Shown here: positions 15,820-24,069 of the stretch, piece after piece | Numbering within the stretch: position 1 is the first letter of the stretch | Layout: each line of letters starts with the position of its first letter | Program-made: the position numbers and the translations under genes | Assembly: GCF_026625565.1 (NCBI RefSeq) | Contig: NZ_CP112998.1 | Span: 6,018,501 to 6,082,500, forward strand | Direction of reading: 5' to 3' | Length of the DNA: 64,000 nt | Source of the DNA: Dyadobacter pollutisoli | GTDB lineage: Bacteria; Bacteroidota; Bacteroidia; Cytophagales; Spirosomataceae | Notes under the pieces: generated by a model | Seen by the model: only the letters and a program-made list of their open reading frames with translations | The model's database searches: none | What the model was told of the DNA's origin: nothing

Positions 15820-18051
15820 ATGAAAACTTTCATTTACATTGCTTCTATACTGCTGTGCGGCCCGCTGGCCGCGCAGCAAACCGCTCCTGCCAAAGCCGAC
15901 GCCCAGTTTTTTATGGGCATACTGCTGGACAAGATCATCACCATTGGCACCCTCAAAGCGTGTCCCGCCAAAGACAATCCTCTACAATACTATTACCTGC
16001 CCAACAAGCTTCGCATTGCCACGGACGAAACGACCGGTCAGCCTAAATTTTCTTTTATCAAATATGTTACCAATAAACGATCCGACGCCGAAAGCGCCGA
16101 GATTAAGGAGGGCGAGGGCGGAGGCTGGGTACATGTGCTGATGGGGCTGTCGGTCAGTGATGAAGACATTTCGGCCGCGGCGTCTGAATTAGCAGGAAAA
16201 GTACCGGGCGCAAAGTTGGTAGGGCCTGTGATTTACAGGTCGGGAACGGTCAGTCTTATTACAAAAAGCGCTGCTACCAACGACAAGATCAGGATATTAG
16301 GTACTGAAAAAGCACCGGTACTGGACGGAGACTTCATTGCGGTAGGTTTTCCATTGAATGCGACGGATGCGACCATTTTGTGGGAAACTATGAAAGGTCC
16401 TAACCCGGATGTGTCATTGAATTTTAACATGACCATTGCGGGCTTGAATTCACCGATAGGTGCTAAAATGGAGGTAAACTGGGACATTGTCAACCAACAC
16501 CGGATCATGAACCTGGCCCTCGACATGCCAGTTGTGAAGGCCGAGATCAGTGATATGGTCACGGATTTGCGGCAAAATGGCACGATCAAGGTCACTACTG
16601 TCGGCAATAAGCCGCTGGATGCTGCACTGATCACAAAAATTGAAAATATGGTCGTCGACCTTTGTTTTTCCAAATCATTGGATTCAAGCAGGTTAGGAAG
16701 GTCTTCGAGCAACTATCTGATCAGTCCGGGTAAGGACGGCCAGTCGAGAAGGGACCGCGAACTGGCCAGGGAAAGCATAGAGGACGGCAAGGAAAGAACG
16801 CGGCTGGGAGAGGACCTGACCACTGCGAAAACTGAACAAACAGCAGCCAAAGCCGCTGACAAAACCGCAAGTGAAAAGGCCGATGCCACGCAAACAGCTA
16901 ACATTAAACTGCAAAAGGAAAAGCTGAACAAAGAGGTTGAAACTGCAACAAAAGCATTGGCTACAGCCAAAGAAAAACACGCCGCCGCAGTCACGAAACA
17001 GGCCGCCGCAAAGGATAGTACCGAAAAAGCGGCTGCGAAAAAGGAGCTTGCAGAAGCCAATGCAGGACTTGAAAAAGCACAGAAAACCAAAGATAATGCT
17101 GAAAAAGCCAGTAGCAATTTTGAAGACAAAACGCAGGCTGAGTCTTTGACTAAAACAAAAAAGGACGCTGATGCAACCGGCAAGGAGGTTGACAAGGCAG
17201 CTAAGAAAATAGCAGGACTGGAAGAGGACAAGAAAGACCTGAACGGCATCTCGCTGGCTGATTTTTCGGTGGAAGCAGTATATCACCGCGCCAAAGTGAA
17301 GCGTTCAGGGCAGTTTGTACTGGACCTTAACCATTACGACCCTGTTACAATTGACGAACCATTTGGAGGAAATATCGGCAGGATTAATTGCCGTGGGTGC
17401 CTGCTGGAAGTCAATACGGCCAGCAGCTTGTACACACAGCGCGAGCTGGTTACCTACCTGGACGGCGGCGCGCTGGCGGATTTTGACAAATACATTAATT
17501 ACGTGACTGTCAAAATGCGCAAAAAACATCAGGCTGGCGAACTGACTTATGATGAGGTGCGGATTGACAGAAAGAATTTCAATACGAAAGGGAATGCATT
17601 CAAAATGATGTACGGCTGGGGAAATGGCGATAATGACCGCCGTAACTGGCTGGATTATGATTACCAGACTACCTGGAATTTTTTCGGCGGGTACACCATT
17701 TACCAGGATTGGAAACCTTCGAATGAGAATGTGATCGGCGTTTCTCCTCCTTTCAACCGGTCGGAAATACGGCTCATGGCAGACAAGGAAATGCTGAAAG
17801 CGGCTTCGGTACGGGCAGTTTTTGTCAAGATTTATTACAAACTCGGTGATACTGAATATGTGAAAAGAGCCACGATCAGCCCGGCAAGCGACATTTTGCA
17901 GCAGCAGGTTGAGATCATCCATCCGAAAGAAGACCTCACTTATTCTTTTGAAACGGAATGGGTATTGAATGATAATACCAACATTAAATCCGGCAAAACC
18001 ACTTCCACTTCGGATCTGCTGTTCGTGGACGTTTTACCAAAAACCAACTGA
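15820..18051 (+). CDS. YYYLP-family secreted protein D with coiled-coil insertion
   Basis: 743 aa, the longest paralogue. The signal peptide is MKTFIYIASILLCGPLAAQ. YYYLP is at 57-61, then GQPKFSFIKYVTN, GGGWVHVLMGLSV, AKLVGPVIY, NPDVSLNFNM and AKMEVNW. Residues about 308-477 are an Ala/Lys/Glu/Thr-rich heptad-like segment (EKLNKEVETATKALATAKEK and similar), a long coiled coil absent from the other copies. The second shared domain returns at about 537 (LYTQRELVTYLDGGALADF, NYVTVKMRKKHQ), then NWLDYDYQTTWNFFGG and the C-terminal domain ending YSFETEWVLNDN. The coiled coil may make a stalk or an oligomerisation zone. Function is unknown. Confidence 0.8.
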   Translation: MKTFIYIASILLCGPLAAQQTAPAKADAQFFMGILLDKIITIGTLKACPAKDNPLQYYYLPNKLRIATDETTGQPKFSFIKYVTNKRSDAESAEIKEGEGGGWVHVLMGLSVSDEDISAAASELAGKVPGAKLVGPVIYRSGTVSLITKSAATNDKIRILGTEKAPVLDGDFIAVGFPLNATDATILWETMKGPNPDVSLNFNMTIAGLNSPIGAKMEVNWDIVNQHRIMNLALDMPVVKAEISDMVTDLRQNGTIKVTTVGNKPLDAALITKIENMVVDLCFSKSLDSSRLGRSSSNYLISPGKDGQSRRDRELARESIEDGKERTRLGEDLTTAKTEQTAAKAADKTASEKADATQTANIKLQKEKLNKEVETATKALATAKEKHAAAVTKQAAAKDSTEKAAAKKELAEANAGLEKAQKTKDNAEKASSNFEDKTQAESLTKTKKDADATGKEVDKAAKKIAGLEEDKKDLNGISLADFSVEAVYHRAKVKRSGQFVLDLNHYDPVTIDEPFGGNIGRINCRGCLLEVNTASSLYTQRELVTYLDGGALADFDKYINYVTVKMRKKHQAGELTYDEVRIDRKNFNTKGNAFKMMYGWGNGDNDRRNWLDYDYQTTWNFFGGYTIYQDWKPSNENVIGVSPPFNRSEIRLMADKEMLKAASVRAVFVKIYYKLGDTEYVKRATISPASDILQQQVEIIHPKEDLTYSFETEWVLNDNTNIKSGKTTSTSDLLFVDVLPKTN

Positions 18052-18052
18052 C

Positions 18053-20011
18053 ATGAAACCGAATCCTGCTATACTGCTGAGCCTGTTGGTGGTCAGTTTC
18101 TCGGTAATGGGTCAATATCAGAACCACAGTGGGCTGAAAAACAAAAAATTACGACTGGCAAACGTTGACAATCACCAGACATTTGACCAGGTACAGGGCG
18201 GGCTGCCCTCCGAGGAAAAGCTCCCTGACTGGCCTTCCGGAGGTAAAAGTACACGATCGAAGTCGGGCATTGATTCGGCTATTGTACTGGACGATGCGCC
18301 TTTGCAGCTGACGGTAATGATTTACTTCTCCGGTGTTTCAAAGGCTAATATCCAGGTTTCAGTAGCGACGGATAAGGCGCAGGCCAAGTCTTATATTGCT
18401 TCTCAAATGGTAACCGTGATGGAAGGACAAAGCCCTGCTGAAATTACATTAAAGGCCATTATGCCCGAAAATATGGAAGTCCAGTCCAAATTTTTGTCCG
18501 TAGAAATGAAAGATCCGGAACGCATTGCCCAGCAGAAAGACTACATTTTCTCACTGGGAAAACGCTGGACGAGTCAGATCAAAGGCGAAAACCTAGTACA
18601 GGTCATTAATCTTGAACCAATCGGATCGGCCGCATCACTGTGGCAGCTCGCAGCCGCCGATCCGCTGCCTAATCCGTCGAAGGCTGCGGCTGGTACAACA
18701 CCCTCGCTCGCCACCCGCACAGGCATACCTGCGCCTGGGTCGACGGGCGATAAAACCCCTCGCGGCCCATCCAGGCAGCCTTTTTCGCTTTGGGACAACA
18801 TAAAAACAGACATTGATTTTGAACTAAGCGACATCAATAATATCCGTACTGAAATATATCCGGACATCAATCCTGCTTCTGAAACCTTCTATATTTCGCC
18901 GGTTGCCTATAATTTGCGCTGGAACAAGGAGGAGGGCTATCAGAATTTCAAAGTGTTGTATGGGACCAACAATGAGGTGATGTTTCATGCGGGCCTGGAC
19001 GCGGGGATCACAAGTAAGCAGCTGGAAACGACGAGGTACCTGATCCGCAAGCTGATGAAGGCCCAGAATGTAGAAATGTTATCGCCCAAAATTCAGTTAT
19101 TCGGCGCGAATACCGCACCTGCGATGTCGTTGAAAAGTGATTTTCAGGGTGTTTTCCAGATCGATCCTTCCAAATTGGATGTGACGGCTCCGACGGATTT
19201 TACCAGCCCACTGCAGGTATCGTGGTCTACCGACAACAAGACCCGGGATATGATCGTACTGGCTTTGCAAAACGGTGTGGGATTGAATGGTACCCTCACT
19301 TTTGGGACCGATTCCATTATCCGAAAAATCCCCGTTTCCATTGCTTTCAATGACAAACGAAATTACGGAAAAATCATTCTGGAAAAAGGAACCTGGCGGC
19401 AAAGCGGATGGCAGAACCCTTTCCCCTACCCTGTTAAGATCCGGTACATGCATGCTTTGCTGGACAATGGCGTTCGGAACGACGGCAGCAACTATATTTA
19501 TTCGTGGAATTGCAATGGCCCAGTGGCACCGCCTTCGTCACGTGTCAATTTCAATGGTGCCAAGATCCCGCAATGGTTTGATAATAGTAACAAGGTCATT
19601 CAGATTTGGCTGGAATACGATATTATGCCTTGTCCGGCATGTACACAAACGCTGTTGCAATCGCTAACCACAGGCCTGTCAGGCAGTTCGGAAAGCAATA
19701 TTGTATTTCAATCCATGGATTTGGTAAGCAGTCTGGACGCTAAACTGGTACAGGTCAGGGTGAAGTCAACACAGGCCGATCCGGCCCATAATCGTGAAGC
19801 GGAGATTTCGGCCAACATTACCAAAGACGGGGAGGATATGAGGATCGGGCCACTTTATCCGGGTCAGGATAAACGCCTTTCGTACCAATATAAAATCATT
19901 GTTGTGAATAGCCAGGCGCAAATTGAAACCAGCTGGATCAGCGAAACAAGCCCGCAGGTTTATCTCAACAAAGCGAATCTTGAAAGAATAATGGGCAGAC
20001 CAATCAAATAA
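18053..20011 (+). CDS. Large secreted protein of the YYYLP operon, without the YYYLP head
   Basis: 652 aa from ATG 18053, two bases after the stop of gene D; an in-frame ATG at 17969 lies inside gene D and is rejected because the signal peptide (AILLSLLVVSFSVMGQ) follows 18053. Residues about 75-200 are strand-rich (QLTVMIYFSGVSKANIQVSV). A Pro/Gly/Ala/Thr linker spans about 203-245, and the rest is beta-rich, with CNGPV and MPCPACTQT as the only cysteine sites. The last 110 residues (IVFQSMDLVSSLDAKLVQVR, RLSYQYKIIVVNSQAQIETSW) resemble the C-terminal domain of A-D. It may therefore be a distant member that lost the head domain. Confidence 0.7.
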   Translation: MKPNPAILLSLLVVSFSVMGQYQNHSGLKNKKLRLANVDNHQTFDQVQGGLPSEEKLPDWPSGGKSTRSKSGIDSAIVLDDAPLQLTVMIYFSGVSKANIQVSVATDKAQAKSYIASQMVTVMEGQSPAEITLKAIMPENMEVQSKFLSVEMKDPERIAQQKDYIFSLGKRWTSQIKGENLVQVINLEPIGSAASLWQLAAADPLPNPSKAAAGTTPSLATRTGIPAPGSTGDKTPRGPSRQPFSLWDNIKTDIDFELSDINNIRTEIYPDINPASETFYISPVAYNLRWNKEEGYQNFKVLYGTNNEVMFHAGLDAGITSKQLETTRYLIRKLMKAQNVEMLSPKIQLFGANTAPAMSLKSDFQGVFQIDPSKLDVTAPTDFTSPLQVSWSTDNKTRDMIVLALQNGVGLNGTLTFGTDSIIRKIPVSIAFNDKRNYGKIILEKGTWRQSGWQNPFPYPVKIRYMHALLDNGVRNDGSNYIYSWNCNGPVAPPSSRVNFNGAKIPQWFDNSNKVIQIWLEYDIMPCPACTQTLLQSLTTGLSGSSESNIVFQSMDLVSSLDAKLVQVRVKSTQADPAHNREAEISANITKDGEDMRIGPLYPGQDKRLSYQYKIIVVNSQAQIETSWISETSPQVYLNKANLERIMGRPIK

Positions 20012-20018
20012 TGAAGGC

Positions 20019-21104
20019 ATGCGCACAAGATTTTTCATACTACTAGTCATTCTTGAACTGACCTGTACATATTGCCAGGCGCAGATCAGCTGGGATCAGG
20101 CGTTGCTAAGCAACGGGTTGCGAGTGTATCCTGATGTGCAAGACAAACACGTTTACTACTACCCGCCAGCGGGCATGACATTGGTGAAGAACCGGGACGG
20201 CGATCCTGATTTTCGAATGGTTATGATGCGTTACACAGGGAGAAAACTAAGCCAGGACAGGCAAAAGAAGGTTTTCAGGAATATATGCCAATTCAAAGTC
20301 GCCATTCAAATGCCTGCCAAAGAGAGGCTAGCCGCGATCCGGGCGGAACTGGGAAACGTCACATTGAAACGCATGCCTTTAAACAGCATCGAATCCTTCC
20401 TGATCTACACACCGGCGGTACCTAGTGAAAAAGGCTTTATCGTCAGCGGAAACACGGAAGAAGCTTCCAATAACTCCGGTGACGAACGTACATTCACCGT
20501 TCAGGTTTCCAATGAAGATGCGCAGATCCTTGAAAAAGCATTCCAAAAGCAGCAGGCGCTGATCAGTGTCGGTTACGCGTTTTTTGCAGAAGGAGTTTCC
20601 TCTGAAAATGAGTCTGTTATTGTTCATTCCGGTAAAACTATAAATCCGGAATTTGCCGATTTTCTGCAAGATTTCCGCGATAGTTTGAATCTGAAACCCG
20701 TAAAAAAAGTAGTGCTGGCAGGCGCCGGTTCGCAGGGCATTACCCTACCGACAGATTATCAGAAATTCCTCAGCAAAATAGATGTGAATGAGCAGCTCCC
20801 GCCGGAATATGCCATGATTGACGTCCGGTGTTATGATTTTAATAATGACTTGCGGACTGATCTGTATGCCAAAAAGATCGAAATAGAAGCGTTGTCCATT
20901 GAAAATAAGCCCATTGTGGTTCATGCAACATTTTACCGACGCTCGCCGGACATTTATGTCAAAAATGTACGATTTGACTACGCGGTGCGCGTTGATGCAC
21001 CGCTACGATACCGTATCACCGAAATTTCCGAGGCAGGGATACCATTTGTAAAAGGCTGGACCGAAAGCAAAGAATGGGGGCCTATCGATATTACCGGAAA
21101 GTAG
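20019..21104 (+). CDS. YYYLP-family secreted protein E, short divergent copy
   Basis: 361 aa, 7 bases after the preceding gene. The signal peptide is FFILLVILELTCTYCQAQ. The head motif reads YYYPP at 46-50, followed by DPDFRMVMMRYTG and, weakly, the same order of strands (QFKVAIQMP, VTLKRMPL, QALISVGYAFFAEGV). The second QRE-containing domain of A-D is not seen. The C-terminal part (YAMIDVRCYDFNNDL, RYRITEISEAGIPFV) may be a diverged form of the last domain. It is the last gene of the operon and abuts hemJ on the opposite strand with no gap. Confidence 0.75.
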   Translation: MRTRFFILLVILELTCTYCQAQISWDQALLSNGLRVYPDVQDKHVYYYPPAGMTLVKNRDGDPDFRMVMMRYTGRKLSQDRQKKVFRNICQFKVAIQMPAKERLAAIRAELGNVTLKRMPLNSIESFLIYTPAVPSEKGFIVSGNTEEASNNSGDERTFTVQVSNEDAQILEKAFQKQQALISVGYAFFAEGVSSENESVIVHSGKTINPEFADFLQDFRDSLNLKPVKKVVLAGAGSQGITLPTDYQKFLSKIDVNEQLPPEYAMIDVRCYDFNNDLRTDLYAKKIEIEALSIENKPIVVHATFYRRSPDIYVKNVRFDYAVRVDAPLRYRITEISEAGIPFVKGWTESKEWGPIDITGK

Positions 21105-21650
21105 CTATTCCGTACGTTTTTTCTCTCGCACACGTTTCACGATCCTCACGGCTGTCATGATCACTACCGCAAACGCAATCAGCCCGAGCACGCCGTAAAG
21201 CCAGTCTACAGTGTTCTTCAAGACCACCAGAAATACAATGGAGAACAGAAATATCGTGGCGACTTCGTTAAAAAGCCTCAGCTGGAAGGATGTAAACCTG
21301 AATTTTTCGTCCCGTAGTTCGAGCAGGATTTTGTGTGTGAAAGAATGGTATGCTATTAATCCCAAAACAAAAAGTAACTTTAAACGCATCCAGTCCTGAT
21401 CAAGCCAGGCAGGTGTAATGTAAAGCATTGCTCCGCCGCATAGTAAGGCGAGCCAGGAAGCCGGTGTCATGATCGCATTCCAGAGCAGTTTTTCCATTTT
21501 GGTAAACTGTGCAAAAAGGATTTCCCGTTCCGGACTTGGCTTGTCTTTGGCTTCGGTATGGTACACAAACAGGCGGGGCATATAGAAAAGTCCTGCAAAC
21601 CAGCTGACGACAAAAATGATATGAAGGGCTTTAAAATGGAGATACGTCAT
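21105..21650 (-). CDS. hemJ: Protoporphyrinogen IX oxidase HemJ (UPF0093/TIGR00701)
   Basis: 181 aa with four to five membrane segments. The N-terminus LHFKALHIIFVVSWFAGLFYMPRLFVYH carries the conserved histidine and the FVVSWFAGLFYxPRLF motif of HemJ. HemJ oxidises protoporphyrinogen IX to protoporphyrin IX in heme synthesis in bacteria without HemG or HemY. Later motifs also fit (WLALLCGGAMLY, WMRLKLLFVLGLIAYH, LRLFNEVATIFLF). It may be annotated elsewhere as a CopD-family protein. It converges with the YYYLP operon and is divergent from msrA. Confidence 0.85.
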   Translation of the reverse strand: MTYLHFKALHIIFVVSWFAGLFYMPRLFVYHTEAKDKPSPEREILFAQFTKMEKLLWNAIMTPASWLALLCGGAMLYITPAWLDQDWMRLKLLFVLGLIAYHSFTHKILLELRDEKFRFTSFQLRLFNEVATIFLFSIVFLVVLKNTVDWLYGVLGLIAFAVVIMTAVRIVKRVREKKRTE

Positions 21651-21727
21651 AACGGGAAATTAGTCACTTTGGCGATCCGATATTTCATGTAGAATACCGA
21701 TCTTTTTGACTTCAAATTTCGTAAATA

Positions 21728-21759
21728 TTGCATGAATAACTGAGATAAAACTTTCTTTG
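21728..21759 (+). promoter_or_regulatory. Possible promoter of msrA
   Basis: TTG at 21728-21730 is followed by 21 bases and TTTCTTTG at 21752-21759, one mismatch from the Bacteroidota TAnnTTTG box. It lies 43 bases upstream of the msrA start at 21802. Confidence 0.4.
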
Positions 21760-21801
21760 CCGGCTATTCGTTTACTGATTAATAAAATTAGCGAAAACAA
21801 A

Positions 21802-22491
21802 ATGACAAGAACCACGATCCCGATTTTCACATTCTTCTTCATGTGTTGCATGGTTGTTATCTCCTGCGCACAATCGGACAAAAAACATAAGAAAAAAATG
21901 GACAAGGAAACGGCTGCAACTGCATTGGACGAAAATAACGTGGACACCGCGAATACTGAGATCGCTACTTTCGGGACCGGATGTTTCTGGTGTACCGAAG
22001 CGGTGCTCGAATCTCTCGATGGTGTTAAAAAAGTGGTCTCGGGTTACTCAGGCGGCCATGATCCCAACCCCAACTATAAGGATGTATGTACCGGCACCAC
22101 TGGTCACGCCGAATGCGTGGAAGTTACTTATGACCCCAAAGTGATTAGTTATGCGGACTTACTTGAAGCATTTTTCCGCAGTCACGACCCTACTACGCTG
22201 AACCGTCAGGGTAATGATGTGGGTACGCAATACCGTTCGGTAATTTTTTATCACAATGCAGAGCAAAAAAACCTGGCAGAACAGGCCAAAGCAGAGCTGG
22301 ACAAATCCGGCGCGTACTCCAATCCGATTGTAACCGAGATCACTGGTGCGCAGAAGTTTTATCCTGCTGAGGACTACCACCAAAACTACTTCGCAAACAA
22401 CCCGGATCAAGGATATTGCGCCTTTGTGATCGCTCCGAAACTGGATAAGTTCAAGAAGGTTTTCAAGGAAAAATTGCGGAAACACATTTGA
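21802..22491 (+). CDS. msrA: Peptide-methionine (S)-S-oxide reductase MsrA, lipoprotein form
   Basis: 229 aa from ATG 21802; the longer frame from 21757 adds residues without a signal. The N-terminus FTFFFMCCMVVISCAQ is a lipoprotein signal, so this MsrA is probably anchored in the envelope. The catalytic motif GTGCFWCTE is present, with the first cysteine as nucleophile. GGHDPNPNYKDVCTGTTGHAECVEV, DVGTQYRSVIFYH and AEDYHQNYF are conserved family blocks. MsrA repairs oxidised methionine in proteins, here likely periplasmic or surface ones. A KKHKKKMDKE linker follows the lipobox. Confidence 0.92.
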   Translation: MTRTTIPIFTFFFMCCMVVISCAQSDKKHKKKMDKETAATALDENNVDTANTEIATFGTGCFWCTEAVLESLDGVKKVVSGYSGGHDPNPNYKDVCTGTTGHAECVEVTYDPKVISYADLLEAFFRSHDPTTLNRQGNDVGTQYRSVIFYHNAEQKNLAEQAKAELDKSGAYSNPIVTEITGAQKFYPAEDYHQNYFANNPDQGYCAFVIAPKLDKFKKVFKEKLRKHI

Positions 22492-22556
22492 TTTAGAAGG
22501 GCAAAGCGCCACTAAAAACCACATATAAAGTCAGAGTACCCGTATAATAAGTATAA

Positions 22557-22604
22557 ATGGCACAAGTTTTGAAGCATTGAAATAAAGGCTTTAATTTGTG
22601 CCAT
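22557..22604 (+). promoter_or_regulatory. Promoter-like element within a 9-bp inverted repeat
   Basis: ATGGCACAA at 22557-22565 and TTGTGCCAT at 22596-22604 form an inverted repeat with a 30-base spacer. Between and overlapping them, TTG at 22569-22571 precedes TTAATTTG at 22591-22598 by 19 bases, close to the Bacteroidota promoter form. The layout would let a DNA-binding dimer or looped transcript control the gene at 22635. Confidence 0.4.
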
Positions 22605-22634
22605 AATTATTTTAACAATAACTAATCTATTACG

Positions 22635-23165
22635 ATGAAAAAGATTCTATTCATGTTTTTCGTTGCCTCGGTATTGAGTGTATCCTCAGAAAAGGCATTT
22701 GCCCAATTTGAAAAAGGAGATAAATTATTGAATGCAGGTATCAACTTAGGCGGCACTTACGGTGGTGGTGGCATTGGAGTCGGCGCTTCATTTGAAGGCG
22801 GCGTACACGATTTCGTTTCCGTTGGTGGTCAGGCTGACTTTACAACCTGGAATTATGGCTATTTTGGCTATAAATGGAGATACAACTTCTTCACTATTGC
22901 TGCGAGAGGTTCTTACCACTACGGCAAGCATTTCCTTAAAATGGATAACCTCGATCTATACGCAGGTCCTGCGATCGGATATCGCGTTTCATCTTTCAGC
23001 GATCCTGATGGTTATTCAGGCGTTTATGATGACGGATACGGAAGCGGCGTTTTCTTCGGTGTATTTGCCGGAGCGCGTTATTACTTCAAGCCTAACATGG
23101 GTGTATTTGCAGAGGTTGGTTACAACGCTGCTCCTGTAAAAGCTGGTATCGCTTTCAAATTCTGA
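22635..23165 (+). CDS. Outer-membrane beta-barrel protein (OmpA-like barrel size)
   Basis: 176 aa. The signal peptide is ILFMFFVASVLSVSSEKAFAQ. The mature protein is Gly/Tyr/Phe-rich with eight alternating strands (AGINLGGTYGGGGIGVGASF, FVSVGGQADFTTWNYGYF, FFTIAARGSYHYG, VFFGVFAGARYYFKP, VFAEVGYNAAPVKAGIAFKF). It ends in phenylalanine, as outer membrane barrels do. It fits the small barrels common in Bacteroidota. Its function (porin, adhesin or structural) is not visible. It stands alone, with its own promoter-like element and a strong terminator downstream. Confidence 0.8.
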   Translation: MKKILFMFFVASVLSVSSEKAFAQFEKGDKLLNAGINLGGTYGGGGIGVGASFEGGVHDFVSVGGQADFTTWNYGYFGYKWRYNFFTIAARGSYHYGKHFLKMDNLDLYAGPAIGYRVSSFSDPDGYSGVYDDGYGSGVFFGVFAGARYYFKPNMGVFAEVGYNAAPVKAGIAFKF

Positions 23166-23180
23166 CAAATCAGACATTGA

Positions 23181-23222
23181 CACAAAAAAGGCCCTGAAAT
23201 GATTTTCAGGGCCTTTTTTGTG
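23181..23222. terminator. Bidirectional rho-independent terminator, 19-bp stem
   Basis: CACAAAAAAGGCCCTGAAA pairs perfectly with TTTCAGGGCCTTTTTTGTG across a 4-base loop. The GGCCCTG core is flanked by an A tract and a T tract, so it works in both directions. It lies between the converging genes ending at 23165 and 23233. Confidence 0.9.
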
Positions 23223-23232
23223 TATTTACAAA

Positions 23233-24015
23233 TCAGAACTTCATACTCAGCGTCAGGTAACCGGCCTGGCTTAGCGGATTGTAACCCGGTGCAACGCGAA
23301 TGGTCAGTGGCTCGCCTCTATGGATTAGTTCTCTTCGGATCCTGCTGGCTTTTGACCCATTTTTTCCGGCTTTTATAAACCCTACGGTACCAAAAGTAGC
23401 CGCTCCGGCAAAACCTCCGATCATCATCCAGGCGCCTTTGATCGCTCGTTGCTCATCCTGGTAAGTTGCAAAATTGCCATTCGCATCTGTCGCGCTGGCT
23501 ACTATTCCAGTACCTATTCCCGCTACGATAACGCCTAAGGAGGTTCCTGCAATTCCCATGATCATCCCGGTTTTCGACCTGGTTTTGTAATATTTGTAAA
23601 TCGACCGCAGGTGATCCGGAGTAGAGTTTTGTACACTTTCTGCAAATTTATTCCTGGGAACAGGCGGTCTCTGGGGTGTAGGCGGGTTTGCGGAGGCTGG
23701 TCTGGTAGACTGTGACGGAGAATAATAGCTTGGTACTTCCAGCACTGCTTCAAACGTTTCTACCTCTCCGTTCCCGTATTGGATCGAAACGATCTCACTC
23801 TTTTTTAATGTAAAAACCGGTCCTTCCTGATCCGTCAACTTTTTGTATTTGACATTATTCTCATCCACTTCCTGAATGATGACTTCCAGCTTACTATCAT
23901 TTCTTAGTGTAATAATGTCCGGCTTCCTCGTCGTTTGTGCAATGGAAAAATGCACGAAACCGGCCAGCATCAATACGATAAGAAACCAGCTCTTCAATAG
24001 TAAAATTAACTTCAT
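23233..24015 (-). CDS. Exported protein with central hydrophobic segments, paralogue 1
   Basis: 260 aa. A signal peptide (LIVLMLAGFVHFSIAQ) precedes a small strand-rich domain: KPDIITLRNDSKLEVIIQEV, VKYKK, VFTLKKSEIVSIQYGNGE. The pattern is familiar from Bacteroidota exported proteins that sense or bind. A Pro-rich linker (STRPASANPPTPQRPPVPR) leads to two glycine-rich hydrophobic segments (GMIMGIAGTSLGVIVAGIGTGI, GAWMMIGGFAGAATFGTVGF). The C-terminus reads LTIRVAPGYNPLSQAGYLTLSMKF. The same plan occurs in the next gene. It may be an inner or outer envelope protein. Function is unknown. Confidence 0.7.
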   Translation of the reverse strand: MKLILLLKSWFLIVLMLAGFVHFSIAQTTRKPDIITLRNDSKLEVIIQEVDENNVKYKKLTDQEGPVFTLKKSEIVSIQYGNGEVETFEAVLEVPSYYSPSQSTRPASANPPTPQRPPVPRNKFAESVQNSTPDHLRSIYKYYKTRSKTGMIMGIAGTSLGVIVAGIGTGIVASATDANGNFATYQDEQRAIKGAWMMIGGFAGAATFGTVGFIKAGKNGSKASRIRRELIHRGEPLTIRVAPGYNPLSQAGYLTLSMKF

Positions 24016-24069
24016 GGCGGGAGTAATATGATTGTTTTGTTCCTGAATGAAGTAATAAATTTACTTTTA

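Noticed and set aside
16693..17286. Long minus-strand open frames opposite gene D, up to 197 codons
   Set aside because: They arise from the low-complexity coiled-coil codons of gene D. Their products are dominated by Phe, Cys, Leu and Ser runs without domain features, and gene D has the motifs and signal peptide.
7518..21104. Extracellular contractile injection system or type VI-like machine
   Set aside because: The operon lacks sheath, tube, baseplate and AAA+ proteins and no spike is seen. The exported nature of all products also argues against a cytoplasmically assembled injection device.
7518..21104. SusCD-type polysaccharide utilisation locus
   Set aside because: There is no SusC-type TonB receptor, SusD lipoprotein or glycoside hydrolase in this operon; the barrel-like protein is only 286 aa.
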